A DNA stretch of 64,000 nt. Origin: Arthrobacter jinronghuae (GTDB lineage Bacteria > Actinomycetota > Actinomycetes > Actinomycetales > Micrococcaceae). Location: NCBI RefSeq assembly GCF_025244825.1, contig NZ_CP104263.1:2418001-2482000 (forward strand). Direction: 5' to 3'. A program made the position numbers and the translations under genes. Positions 1 to 7,504 of the stretch are shown in pieces. The notes beneath the pieces were generated by a model, which was given only the letters and a program-made list of their open reading frames with translations, had not been told where the DNA came from and did no database searches. Position 1 is the first letter of the stretch, and every line of letters begins with the position of its first letter.

Positions 1-51
1 ATTTGCCTTCGAGGCCATCAGCGAAGGGCTGATTGGCGATCCCTTACTCAT
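1..51 (-). CDS. ilvB: Acetolactate synthase large subunit, N-terminal 17 codons (partial)
   Basis: Only the first 17 codons lie in the window; the gene runs off the left edge. They read MSKGSPISPSLMASKAN, which resembles the short N-terminal extension I associate with Arthrobacter acetolactate synthase large subunits. AAAGGAAG sits about 7 nt before the ATG as ribosome binding site. The assignment rests mainly on context: a Val/Ile/Leu-rich leader peptide and an intrinsic terminator lie immediately upstream on the same strand, and ilvD is the next gene. The enzyme would make acetolactate and acetohydroxybutyrate, the first common step of Val/Leu/Ile synthesis. The catalytic region is not visible, so identity is strong but indirect. 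Confidence 0.8.
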   Translation of the reverse strand, partial: MSKGSPISPSLMASKAN

Positions 52-165
52 CGGAACTTCCTTTGCGGATGCTAATCCATGGTCAATGCGGTCATGCGAC
101 GGCCGTCCCGGGTTGTGCCCGGTACGGCTTCTGTGTTCAGCGAAGCCAAAACTGGCGATGCCAAT

Positions 166-202
166 AAAAAAACCCCTCGTGCCTGTTGGCTCCGTAGGGG
201 TT
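166..202 (-). terminator. Intrinsic terminator of the ilvB leader (attenuator)
   Basis: On the minus strand AACCCCT pairs with AGGGGTT across an 18-nt loop and is followed directly by seven T residues. It lies between the leader-peptide stop and the ilvB start, so it must act inside the ilvB leader. A second possible stem, GCGCGTG in the last leader codons pairing with CACGCGC at 204-210, abuts the terminator 5' arm. That is the kind of competing fold expected in transcription attenuation. I could not identify a clear antiterminator by eye. Confidence 0.85.
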
Positions 203-232
203 CGCGCGTGACGTCTTAGACAAGTCGGGCTG

Positions 233-274
233 TTACGCCACGCGCTTGATAAGGACGACGGGTACGATCTGCAT
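233..274 (-). CDS. ilvB leader peptide, 13 aa
   Basis: A 13-codon open frame encodes MQIVPVVLIKRVA followed by TAA. Seven of thirteen residues are Val (4), Ile (2) or Leu (1), the products of the downstream pathway. That is the signature of a ribosome-mediated attenuation leader. No Shine-Dalgarno sequence precedes it; instead a -10-like AAGACT lies exactly 7 nt upstream of the ATG, so the mRNA probably starts at the A of the ATG. Stalling at scarce charged Val/Ile/Leu tRNA would alter folding ahead of the terminator 31 nt downstream. An ilvB attenuator is known in Corynebacterium glutamicum; its presence here is my inference from sequence. Confidence 0.85.
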   Translation of the reverse strand: MQIVPVVLIKRVA

Positions 275-281
275 ACCGTTC

Positions 282-310
282 AGTCTTGCGTTCCCCTACG
301 GGGGTGTCAA
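282..310 (-). promoter_or_regulatory. Promoter of the ilvB leader
   Basis: A perfect -35 TTGACA (305-310) is separated by 17 nt from AAGACT (282-287), read on the minus strand. The leader-peptide ATG begins 7 nt beyond the -10. The spacer holds a GC-rich palindrome, CCCCCGTAGGGG. Spacing and the consensus -35 make this one of the best promoter matches in the window, though the first base of the -10 departs from the usual T. Confidence 0.75.
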
Positions 311-315
311 TCATA

Positions 316-338
316 TGAGACGTCCGTCTCACTATCTG
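316..338 (-). promoter_or_regulatory. Candidate operator upstream of the ilvB promoter
   Basis: A perfect inverted repeat, TGAGACG-TC-CGTCTCA (316-331), lies 5 bp upstream of the -35. Overlapping it on the minus strand is CAGATAGTGAGA (327-338). This matches, at 11 of 12 positions, the site I recall for the IclR-type regulator LtbR of Corynebacterium glutamicum (CAyATAGTGrGA), which controls leucine and tryptophan genes. The position just upstream of the -35 would suit an activator or a modulating repressor. No binding data are available here; the motif comparison is from memory. Confidence 0.5.
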
Positions 339-347
339 GACCTAGCG

Positions 348-389
348 TGCCCCAAGCGGAAGGCACTCCGATGCCTTCCGCTTGGGGCA
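348..389 (-). terminator. Strong hairpin at the 3' end of ilvD
   Basis: Two perfectly complementary 18-nt arms (348-365 and 372-389) flank a 6-nt loop, starting 5 bp beyond the ilvD stop codon. There is no U-tract, so it fits the tail-less hairpins common at actinobacterial gene ends. It separates ilvD transcripts from the ilvB leader promoter. Confidence 0.75.
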
Positions 390-394
390 GGGTT

Positions 395-2098
395 TCAACC
401 GCAGTAGGCCCCCGTGGACGCGGAGTTCACCATCTTGGCGTACTTGGCCAGGACACCCTTGGTGAACTTCCCGGGCAGCGGCTGCCAGCCGACCTTGCGG
501 GCTTCGAGCTCGTCCGGGTCCACCAGCAGGTCGAAGCTGCGGGCAGCAATGTCCACCCGGATCCGGTCGCCGTCCTTCACGAAGGCGATGGGGCCGCCGT
601 CGACCGCTTCGGGTGCCACATGGCCGATGCACAGGCCCGTGGTGCCGCCGGAGAAGCGGCCGTCGGTCAGCAGCAGGACATCCTTGCCCAGGCCCGCACC
701 CTTGATGGCGCCGGTGATGGCGAGCATTTCGCGCATGCCCGGTCCGCCCTTGGGGCCCTCGTAGCGGATGACGACGACGTCGCCGGCGTGGATTTCTCCG
801 GCATTCAAGGCGTCAAGGGCACCCTGTTCACGCTCGAAGACGCGTGCGGTGCCTTCGAACACGTCGGCGTCGAACCCTGCGCTCTTGACCACGGCGCCTT
901 CCGGAGCCATGGACCCCTTCAGGACGGTGATGCCGCCGGTCTTGTGGATGGGGTTGTCCATGGCTCGCAGGACTTTCCCGTCCGGATCCGGCGGGTTTAT
1001 GGCCGCGAGGTTCTCCGCGACGGTCTTGCCCGTGACCGTGAGGCAGTCGCCGTGGATCAGGCCGGCGTCGAGCAGTGCCTTCATGATCACGGGCACGCCG
1101 CCGATCTTGTCGACGTCGAACATGACGTACCGGCCGAACGGCTTCAGGTCGCCCAGGTGCGGAATGGTGTCGCCGATCCGGTTGAAGTCCTCGAGGGTGA
1201 GGTCCACTTCCGCTTCGCGGGCGATGGCCAGCAGGTGCAGCACGGCGTTGGTCGAGCCGCCGAAGGCCATGGTGACGGCGATGGCGTTTTCGAAGGCTTT
1301 CTTGGTCATGATGTCGCGGGCGGTGATGCCCTTGCGCAGCAGGTTGACCACTGCTTCGCCGGACTTGCGGGCAAACTCGTCGCGGCGCCGGTCCGCGGAG
1401 GGCGGCGCGGCCGAACCGGGAAGGGACATGCCCAGTGCCTCGCCGATGCAGGCCATGGTGTTGGCGGTGTACATCCCGCCGCAGGCACCTTCACCGGGAC
1501 AGATGGCCCGTTCAATGGAGTCGAGGTCCTTCAGGCTCATCTTGCCTGCGGCGCAGGCACCCACTGCTTCGAAGGCGTCAATCAGGGTGACTTCCCGCTC
1601 GCTGCCGTCCTCCATCTTGGCGAAGCCGGGCATGATCGAGCCGGCGTAGAGGAAGACGCTGGAAAGGTCCAGCCGTGCTGCGGCCATCAGCATGCCGGGC
1701 AGGGACTTGTCGCAGCCGGCAAGCAGCACGGAGCCGTCCAGGCGTTCGGCCATCATCACCGTTTCCACCGAGTCCGCTATGACCTCGCGGGACACCAGGG
1801 AGAAGTGCATGCCTTCGTGGCCCATGGAAATACCGTCCGAGACGGAAATGGTGCCGAACTGCATGGGAAAGCCGCCGCCCGCATGGATGCCTTCCTTGGC
1901 GCCGGTGGCGAGGCGGTTCAGGGAAAGGTTGCAGGGAGTGATCTCGTTCCAGGAACTGGCGACGCCGATCTGCGGCTTGGCGAAGTCGTCGTCGCCCATG
2001 CCTATGGCACGGAACATACCGCGGGCAGGTGCCGCGTGTATGCCGTCCGTAACGACTCGGCTGCGGGGTTTGATGTCCGGTGTGTTGTCCACGCTCAT
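395..2098 (-). CDS. ilvD: Dihydroxy-acid dehydratase
   Basis: This 567-aa protein belongs to the IlvD/Edd family. It dehydrates 2,3-dihydroxy-isovalerate and -methylvalerate to the keto acids that precede Val/Leu and Ile, in the cytoplasm. The expected Fe-S ligand cysteines are visible at C56 (TPCNLSL), C129 (AGCDKSLPG) and C206 ([13 protein letters not shown]), and length is normal for the short bacterial form. The ATG is preceded by a -10-like TACGAT ending 6 nt upstream and no Shine-Dalgarno sequence, so translation is probably leaderless. It is read toward ilvB but separated from it by a strong hairpin and a new promoter, so the two are co-located rather than co-transcribed. Confidence 0.96.
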   Translation of the reverse strand: MSVDNTPDIKPRSRVVTDGIHAAPARGMFRAIGMGDDDFAKPQIGVASSWNEITPCNLSLNRLATGAKEGIHAGGGFPMQFGTISVSDGISMGHEGMHFSLVSREVIADSVETVMMAERLDGSVLLAGCDKSLPGMLMAAARLDLSSVFLYAGSIMPGFAKMEDGSEREVTLIDAFEAVGACAAGKMSLKDLDSIERAICPGEGACGGMYTANTMACIGEALGMSLPGSAAPPSADRRRDEFARKSGEAVVNLLRKGITARDIMTKKAFENAIAVTMAFGGSTNAVLHLLAIAREAEVDLTLEDFNRIGDTIPHLGDLKPFGRYVMFDVDKIGGVPVIMKALLDAGLIHGDCLTVTGKTVAENLAAINPPDPDGKVLRAMDNPIHKTGGITVLKGSMAPEGAVVKSAGFDADVFEGTARVFEREQGALDALNAGEIHAGDVVVIRYEGPKGGPGMREMLAITGAIKGAGLGKDVLLLTDGRFSGGTTGLCIGHVAPEAVDGGPIAFVKDGDRIRVDIAARSFDLLVDPDELEARKVGWQPLPGKFTKGVLAKYAKMVNSASTGAYCG

Positions 2099-2248
2099 GG
2101 GTAGATCGTAGGACCTAAGCCCGCCGGGGTGGGCTCTGTGACGGACATTGGCAACTGTTGTTACGGCCTGTGAACGGCAGATGAAGATCAGAGGCAGGGG
2201 CCCGTACGGGCTTCCCGAATAGGGGGACGGTGTTCATAGACTGGGGGT

Positions 2249-2734
2249 ATGACATCGGATACAGGGTCCACGGATCCGGGCGTACATACTGCAGACACGG
2301 ATACTGCAGACCCAGGAACCCCCGCCAGTGACCAGCTGAAGCGGGTGCTGCGCCGGGTCTTCGAATCCCAGATTCCCAATTACGGTGACTACAACCTGGT
2401 GCTGGCCACGCCGGGGCTCGACGGAGAAACGGGTTTTTATGTGCTGGGCTACCGGTGGCGTCCGGCGGAGGTTGTGTTCGCTCCGTTCGACGTCGATACC
2501 CTCGCCGGGCTGGAAGCGCCCACTTCGGTGAACACCACCAATCTCAGCCACACCGACGAGCTGGACACGGACGCGTACGAGGTGGGCACGAGCACCGGGC
2601 GGGTCTTCCAGTTTGCCGTGGAAGCGCAGGCTGCTCTGCCGGCCACGGCTTCAGCGGGCGAGCGCCTGCTGGAGCAGTCCGCCGACTGGGAAGATTTCCG
2701 CTCCTTCGTGGACTCCTACCTGGAACTGGCCTGA
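2249..2734 (+). CDS. Conserved hypothetical protein, 161 aa
   Basis: I do not recognise a named family. The first about 27 residues are Asp/Thr/Pro/Gly-rich and probably disordered. The remainder (residues 28-161) looks like a compact alpha/beta domain with aromatic-rich strands such as GFYVLGYRWRPAEVVFAPFD, and it ends in an acidic helix (WEDFRSFVDSYLELA). There is no signal peptide, membrane segment or catalytic motif. The ATG follows TAGACT by 6 nt, consistent with a leaderless mRNA. It is divergent from ilvD and convergent with the dehydrogenase downstream, so it is probably a single-gene unit. Confidence 0.75.
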   Translation: MTSDTGSTDPGVHTADTDTADPGTPASDQLKRVLRRVFESQIPNYGDYNLVLATPGLDGETGFYVLGYRWRPAEVVFAPFDVDTLAGLEAPTSVNTTNLSHTDELDTDAYEVGTSTGRVFQFAVEAQAALPATASAGERLLEQSADWEDFRSFVDSYLELA

Positions 2735-2745
2735 CACAGGTCCGC

Positions 2746-3711
2746 CTACCCCCACGGGCCGGGGCGGACGAGGTTCAGCGGTTCCTTTCCTGCTGCCAGC
2801 CGCTGCACCTGCTTGCGCAGCAGGGCCTTGATCCGGGGCTCGAACGCGGCGGTGTTTCCGCCCCAGTGAGGAGTGATGATTGCCCCCGGCGCCTGCCGCA
2901 GCGGATGCTCCGCCGGCAGGGGTTCCGGGTCGAAGACGTCAAGAGCGGCCCGCAGCCGGCCGGACACCACTTCCTTGGTGAGGGCCTCACTGTCCACCAC
3001 GGCACCGCGGGCAACATTGACTACCAGCGCCCCGTCCGGCAGGGCAGCGAGCACGCGGGCGTCGATGAGGTGGCGGGTCTGCTCGTTCAGCGGCGTGATG
3101 ACCACCAGGATCTCGGCCGTGGCCGCCAGTTCGGCCAGCTCGTCCGTACCGTGCACGGCGCCGTCGTCATCCGTCCGGGCGGTGCTGCCCACCCGGGTGA
3201 GTTCGACGTCGAACGGGTGTAGCCGTGCGGCAATCTCCCGGCCGATGCCGCCGACCCCCACGAGGAGCACGCGGCGGTCCGCCAGCCCCGGATACCGGAT
3301 CGATTCCCACCGGCCCTCATGCTGGGCGCTGAGCGCGGTATCGATCCCCCGCTGCGCGGACAGGATCAGGGTAAGGGCCATCTCGGCCGTCGCGGCAGCA
3401 TGGACGCCCGCGGCGCTGGCGATGGCTGTCCCCTCGCCGACCAGATCGGGCAGTCCGTCGTAGCCCGTCGACTGCGCCTGCAGGAGCAGCAGGTCAGGCA
3501 CCCGGTCCAGCGCGTCTGCGTAGTCGGATCCGTTGGCGTAGGGAAGCACCACCGCATCGATCTCTCCGTACGCCACCCCCTCGGGCTCACCGACCAGGTC
3601 CCAGACGGCGGCCTTCATGCCGTCGGGCAGCGGCTGCAGGGCTTCGAGAAGTTCGGGCGTGGGCACGGTCAGGGTGCGCACCGGGACATTGCGGGATTCA
3701 GTGTCGGCCAT
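2746..3711 (-). CDS. D-isomer-specific 2-hydroxyacid dehydrogenase (NAD-dependent)
   Basis: This 321-aa protein has the two-domain arrangement of the family. A Rossmann NAD-binding motif GVGGIGREIAARL lies at residues 152-164, followed by the catalytic set R235 (NVARGAVVD), E263 (DPEPLP) and H282 (PHWGG). It should oxidise a D-2-hydroxyacid or reduce the matching 2-ketoacid; the substrate cannot be read from sequence. Phosphoglycerate-type regulatory domains are absent. I chose the ATG of MADTES because TACGCT, a -10-like hexamer, ends 7 nt upstream; the open frame continues further 5' but with poor coding character. It is convergent with the preceding hypothetical gene, and the two stop codons are about 11 bp apart. 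Confidence 0.88.
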   Translation of the reverse strand: MADTESRNVPVRTLTVPTPELLEALQPLPDGMKAAVWDLVGEPEGVAYGEIDAVVLPYANGSDYADALDRVPDLLLLQAQSTGYDGLPDLVGEGTAIASAAGVHAAATAEMALTLILSAQRGIDTALSAQHEGRWESIRYPGLADRRVLLVGVGGIGREIAARLHPFDVELTRVGSTARTDDDGAVHGTDELAELAATAEILVVITPLNEQTRHLIDARVLAALPDGALVVNVARGAVVDSEALTKEVVSGRLRAALDVFDPEPLPAEHPLRQAPGAIITPHWGGNTAAFEPRIKALLRKQVQRLAAGKEPLNLVRPGPWG

Positions 3712-3835
3712 GCCAGCCAGCGTAACGGGTGTCACTGCGGGAGCGGGACGGTGGCCGGGGTCCTTCGCTATGGACAGCGGCAGGTGCCGGCCGTAACGTG
3801 AAAAACGTGCCTTCCGACGATCAAAGGAGGCCGTT

Positions 3836-4159
3836 GTGGCCCGGAAATCTTTTCTCTTCACAGCCCTCGGGGTTGGGTCCGTCGCGGCTGCCTGGGCCGC
3901 CTGGACGGTGGATCGGATGCTGGTCCACGGTGCGGTGAGGACCGCTGCGGGTATCGACACCGCCGGCGTGCCGGACCCGGACCTGCCGGTTACTCCGGTT
4001 CCCGGCGATGCCGTTACTACAGTGACCACCGGGGACCCGGCGTCGAACCTGCCCGCCCGGACGTGGGTGGTGGACAGCAGCGGTGCCTGGGACGGGAATC
4101 CGGGCGAATTGGTGGTCCTCCCCCATCCAGGCGGGACGCCGGAGCGGAACGCAACGTGA
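3836..4159 (+). CDS. Small membrane-anchored hypothetical protein, 107 aa
   Basis: A GTG start with a good AAAGGAGG ribosome binding site opens a 107-aa frame. Residues 5-25 (SFLFTALGVGSVAAAWAAWTV) form one N-terminal membrane segment or uncleaved signal anchor. The rest is Pro/Thr/Asp-rich, with a short WVVDSSGAWDGNPGEL stretch that looks folded. There are no recognisable catalytic residues. Its transcript heads toward the tRNA-Lys pair, which has its own promoter. Function unknown. Confidence 0.6.
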   Translation: MARKSFLFTALGVGSVAAAWAAWTVDRMLVHGAVRTAAGIDTAGVPDPDLPVTPVPGDAVTTVTTGDPASNLPARTWVVDSSGAWDGNPGELVVLPHPGGTPERNAT

Positions 4160-4276
4160 GAAGGGGCACAAAAGCCGCCGGGATTTCGTTCTCCGGCGGA
4201 ACTGCTGGTAGTGTTTCATGTCGTTGCTGATGCGGACTGCGGAAGAAATGCCGCCGGTTTCCATCACCTCGAATAC

Positions 4277-4352
4277 GCACCTCTAGCTCAATTGGCAGAG
4301 CAATTGACTCTTAATCAATGGGTTCCGGGTTCAAGTCCCGGGGGGTGCACCA
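4277..4352 (+). tRNA. tRNA-Lys (anticodon CTT), copy 1
   Basis: A complete 76-nt cloverleaf with encoded CCA. The acceptor stem is GCACCTC with GGGGTGC, the anticodon loop is CTCTTAA giving CTT (reads AAG), and the T-loop is GGTTCAAGTCC. It is identical in sequence to the second copy 254 bp downstream. Confidence 0.97.
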
Positions 4353-4355
4353 ACT

Positions 4356-4399
4356 ACCCCGTCCGATCAGGCTCCACGCCTGGCCGGGCGGGGTTTTTT
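4356..4399 (+). terminator. Intrinsic terminator after tRNA-Lys copy 1
   Basis: A GC-rich interrupted hairpin with arms ACCCCGTCC and GGGCGGGGT, plus an inner CAGGC/GCCTG stem, is followed by six T residues. It should end the transcript before the second promoter, making the two tRNA genes independent units. Confidence 0.8.
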
Positions 4400-4530
4400 G
4401 TTGCCCGGGGCCGGCCGGGACAGCCCTGCAGGCCGGATTTCACGGACACTGTTCCCACGTGGTAATGTTTCATGTCGTTGCGGAGAACGAACCGCGCCTC
4501 ACGGCGAAGGTCTTCCTTCCAACAAAGTGC

Positions 4531-4606
4531 GCACCTCTAGCTCAATTGGCAGAGCAATTGACTCTTAATCAATGGGTTCCGGGTTCAAGTCCCGGGGGGT
4601 GCACCA
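4531..4606 (+). tRNA. tRNA-Lys (anticodon CTT), copy 2
   Basis: Same 76-nt sequence as copy 1, with encoded CCA, CTT anticodon and the same 70-bp distance to its upstream promoter block. AAG is the dominant lysine codon in this GC-rich genome, so a doubled gene dose is plausible. Confidence 0.97.
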
Positions 4607-4610
4607 ACGA

Positions 4611-4660
4611 AAACCCCGTCTGACCAGGCATTGCGCCTGGCGGACGGGGTTTTTCTTTTT
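4611..4660 (+). terminator. Intrinsic terminator after tRNA-Lys copy 2
   Basis: ACCCCGTC pairs with GACGGGGT, with an inner CCAGGC/GCCTGG stem, followed by a T-rich tract (TTTTCTTTTT). It is related to the terminator behind copy 1, as expected from duplication. Confidence 0.85.
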
Positions 4661-4801
4661 GCCTTCGGGAATCTCCAACCGGCCCGCACACCGTCAATGT
4701 CGGCGAACAGCTGTTACGGATCGTCAACAATATTGGTACCGTGCGGCCCGTGGCAGCGTTGCCACGGTCTTGGGGGAGGCCTCTACGTCAAAGGAGACCT
4801 G

Positions 4802-6649
4802 ATGCACCGATCCGGATCCACCACTCACTCGCTTTTCCTTTCCCCGCAGCACCCTCACTCCGAACGTACGAAGCGGCGGCCGGGGCTTAGCGCCTTCCTG
4901 TGCTTCCTGGCCGTGCTTGCGGTGTCCCTCTCCCCCGTGCCGGGCGCCGCGGCTGACCACCGCAGGCCCGCACCTCCGCCAGCCGTCACAGCGGAAGGGC
5001 TCCGGGTGCTGCCGGCGGTCGCGCCCGTCATGTCCTGCGGCGACGTTACCGGAGTGGACCTGCGCCGTGCGGCCGGAGCAGAAGTGACCATCACCTCCGC
5101 CGTCGTCGTCAGCGAAAACACTCCGAACCCCTACTGCGAGGTCCGGGGCACCATCGCGCCGGCCAACACGATAGTGGTCCAGCTGCCGCTGGAGGGATGG
5201 ACCCAGCGCTACCTGCAGACCGGCTGCGGCGGTCTCTGTGGCAACGCCAGCATCAACTACGGCCAGGCGGCGGAATGCCCGGTGGTGGAGGACGGCACCG
5301 TTGCCAGCGCCACCACCGACATGGGACACCAAGGGCAGAATGACGGGTCCTGGGCGGCAGGCAATCCACAGGCGCAGATCGACTTCGCCTACCGCGGTGT
5401 ACACGTCACCGCCCTGACGGCGAAGGCGCTGATCACGAAGTTCTACGGCCGCTCCCCCGCCTACTCCTATTTCACGGGATGCTCGGACGGCGGACGGGAG
5501 GCACTGATGGAGGCGCAGCGCTTCCCGGACGACTTCGACGGGATTGCAGCCGGCGCCCCGGCGAACAATATGGCCGTGCAGAACACCTATCACCACGCCT
5601 GGAATGTCCTCGCCAACAAGGACGCCGACGGCAACGACATCCTGCTCGCCGGGAAACTGCCGCTGATCCACGACGCGGTCCTGACGGCCTGCGATACGTT
5701 GGACGGTCTGGCCGACGGCGTCCTCGACGACCCGCGCGCCTGCGGCTTCGACCCGGCGTCGCTCATCTGCGCAGCCGGACAGGATCCCGCAGCCTGCCTG
5801 TCCGCTGCCGAGGCCGATGTGGTCCGGAAGCTGCATGACGGGGCCGTAGACGACAAGGGCAGGCGGTTGGAACCGGAAATCTCGCACGAGTGGGGCTCGG
5901 AACTGGCGTGGACGCTCTTTGTTCCCGTGGCTCAGGGCGATCCGGTGTCCAGTGAGCAATTCGCCCTGTCTTACCTGCGCTATCTGGCCGATCCGAACAA
6001 CCCCCGGCCGGACTTCGAGCTGACTGATCTCGAATTCACCAAGGAGGCCTTCTGGGAAACCATGCAGTCCTCCAGCTACATGTCCGCCATGGATCCGGAC
6101 CTCGGAGCGTTCAAGCGGAGCGGCGGCAAACTGCTGCTGTGGCACGGCTGGAATGACCACCACATTTCGCCGCAGTCCACGTTGGCCTACTACGACGCCG
6201 TCCGCGGGACCATGGGCAAACATGCCGTCAACGACTTCGCCAGGCTCTTTATGTTCCCCGGCGTCGAACACTGCAGCGGCGGCGAGGGACCGGACAGCTT
6301 TGACGTCCTGACCCCGGTGATGGCCTGGGTGGAAAGCGGCCGGGCGCCGGCGTCGATTATCGCTTCGAAAATCGAAACTGCCGACGACGGCGCGGAGACG
6401 GTTTCGCGCACCCGGCCCGTCTACCCGTATCCCGCCGTGGCCCGCTATGACGGTTCGGGCAGTACCGACGACGCCGCGAACTTCGCTTCCTACACGCCGA
6501 AACGGGAGATCGGGCCGGACTACAAGTGGCTGGGGTCGCGGCTGTATTCCTCGGACTACCAGACGTGGTGCCGGGCCGAGGGAACGGAACTCGTCTGCGG
6601 TCAGCACCGCGGCGGCCGCAACTGGCTTTCCCGGGAGGCCGGCCGGTAG
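4802..6649 (+). CDS. Secreted tannase/feruloyl esterase family protein
   Basis: This 615-aa protein begins with a basic N-region and a hydrophobic segment around residues 30-47, ending in AAA, consistent with Sec export. The mature part carries the tannase-family nucleophile motif GCSDGGRE (Ser228), with D452 (HGWNDHH) and H490 (GVEHCSGG) completing a likely triad. Paired cysteines fit an extracellular disulfide-bonded esterase. It should cleave ester bonds of gallate- or hydroxycinnamate-type plant phenolics; the exact substrate is unknown. The ATG is chosen for its AAAGGAG site about 7 nt upstream; an in-frame extension reaches back to 4631 over the tRNA terminator and is unlikely. No co-oriented catabolic genes follow. 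Confidence 0.9.
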   Translation: MHRSGSTTHSLFLSPQHPHSERTKRRPGLSAFLCFLAVLAVSLSPVPGAAADHRRPAPPPAVTAEGLRVLPAVAPVMSCGDVTGVDLRRAAGAEVTITSAVVVSENTPNPYCEVRGTIAPANTIVVQLPLEGWTQRYLQTGCGGLCGNASINYGQAAECPVVEDGTVASATTDMGHQGQNDGSWAAGNPQAQIDFAYRGVHVTALTAKALITKFYGRSPAYSYFTGCSDGGREALMEAQRFPDDFDGIAAGAPANNMAVQNTYHHAWNVLANKDADGNDILLAGKLPLIHDAVLTACDTLDGLADGVLDDPRACGFDPASLICAAGQDPAACLSAAEADVVRKLHDGAVDDKGRRLEPEISHEWGSELAWTLFVPVAQGDPVSSEQFALSYLRYLADPNNPRPDFELTDLEFTKEAFWETMQSSSYMSAMDPDLGAFKRSGGKLLLWHGWNDHHISPQSTLAYYDAVRGTMGKHAVNDFARLFMFPGVEHCSGGEGPDSFDVLTPVMAWVESGRAPASIIASKIETADDGAETVSRTRPVYPYPAVARYDGSGSTDDAANFASYTPKREIGPDYKWLGSRLYSSDYQTWCRAEGTELVCGQHRGGRNWLSREAGR

Positions 6650-6676
6650 TAGCGGCCAGCGCTCCGGCTCCTGCAG

Positions 6677-7471
6677 CTACGCCGCCGCACTCCAGAGATA
6701 GGGGGTTGTGGAGGACACCTTCAGGAAGCCGGAGCGTTCCAGGATCGGGCGGGAGTACTCGGTGGAATCGCTGTGGATCAGTGTTTTGCCCGCTGCCAGC
6801 GCGGAGCGGGCGCGGGCTGCAGTGAGGGCGCGGTAGATGCCCCGGCCCCGCCAGGGTGCCAGCGTTGCGCCGCCCCAGATACCTGCGAAGTCCGTACCCG
6901 GAACCGGCTCCAGCCGGCCGGCGCTGATGATCGTGCCGCCGCTTTCAGCCACCCAGAGTTCCATCCCGTCGCCGCGGGACAACCGCCGCAGGAGGGAGTC
7001 CGCCGTCGCTATGGAGACCGGATCGCCGAATACCCCGTCCGCCATGGCACTCATGGCGCGGACGTCTTCCTCTTCCGTGACGCGGCGGAGGGCAACCCCT
7101 TCGGGCAGCGGGACATCAACCGCCAGGTCTGCCGCGCGGCCGAGCATGATGGATTCGGGTTCCTCCGGTTCGAAGCCGTGGTGCAGCAGCGCTTCGTGGA
7201 GTCCGGGGGCCCGGTCGTGGCCCCGGGTTTTCCACTCCACTTTCCGGATCTGCGGGTCGCTCCGGTAGTGCGTGAGGGCACCGGCCACCCAGCCGGCAAT
7301 GGTCGCGGCGTCCGCCCCGTCCAGGCCGGCATAGGTGATGAAGCCCCGGCCGCCGTCGAACGTCACCAGGCGCAGCGGCCCCAGCCGTTCGACGGCGACT
7401 GCACCGGGGGTTTCCGCGTCGGTGCGCAGCTGCCGGTCGTAGGCGGCAAGGAGCTCTGTGGGTGTGGTCAT
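6677..7471 (-). CDS. GNAT family N-acetyltransferase
   Basis: This 264-aa protein has its acetyl-CoA-binding motif in the C-terminal half (GGATLAPWRGRGIYRALTAAR, near residues 205-225), preceded by a strand rich in SGGTIISAGRLEPV. The N-terminal about 120 residues look like a degenerate second GNAT-like half, a common layout in actinobacteria. The acceptor substrate is unknown. A -10-like TAGGGT ends 8 nt before the ATG and there is no Shine-Dalgarno sequence. It lies just downstream of rtcB on the same strand with only 33 bp between, but the leaderless-type promoter overlaps that gap. Confidence 0.85.
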   Translation of the reverse strand: MTTPTELLAAYDRQLRTDAETPGAVAVERLGPLRLVTFDGGRGFITYAGLDGADAATIAGWVAGALTHYRSDPQIRKVEWKTRGHDRAPGLHEALLHHGFEPEEPESIMLGRAADLAVDVPLPEGVALRRVTEEEDVRAMSAMADGVFGDPVSIATADSLLRRLSRGDGMELWVAESGGTIISAGRLEPVPGTDFAGIWGGATLAPWRGRGIYRALTAARARSALAAGKTLIHSDSTEYSRPILERSGFLKVSSTTPYLWSAAA

Positions 7472-7504
7472 GGGTCCATACCCTACCTTCGCTGGCGCCC
7501 GTGC

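Larger units (their letters stand above)
4207..4606 (+). repeat. Tandem duplication of a tRNA-Lys gene with its promoter
   Basis: A near-identical 21-bp block (GGTAGTGTTTCATGTCGTTGC at 4207, with G to A at the fifth base at 4461) lies exactly 70 bp upstream of each tRNA gene. Both 76-nt tRNA genes are identical, and each is followed by a similar terminator. The repeat period is 254 bp. Sequence between the conserved blocks has diverged, so the promoter core and tRNA appear to be held by selection. Confidence 0.8.

Noticed and set aside
347-2104. Long open frame on the plus strand (585 codons) opposite ilvD
   Set aside because: It is a GC-rich shadow of the real gene: low-information Gly/Ala/Val/His-rich translation with no motif or start signal, whereas the minus strand encodes an unmistakable IlvD.
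4277-4606. tRNA genes as phage/ICE attachment sites
   Set aside because: No integrase, no partial tRNA 3' copy elsewhere in the window, and the second copy is a full gene with its own promoter.
4631-4801. 57-codon N-terminal extension of the tannase-like gene
   Set aside because: It overlaps the tRNA terminator and lacks a ribosome binding site; the ATG at 4802 has AAAGGAG and precedes a normal signal peptide.
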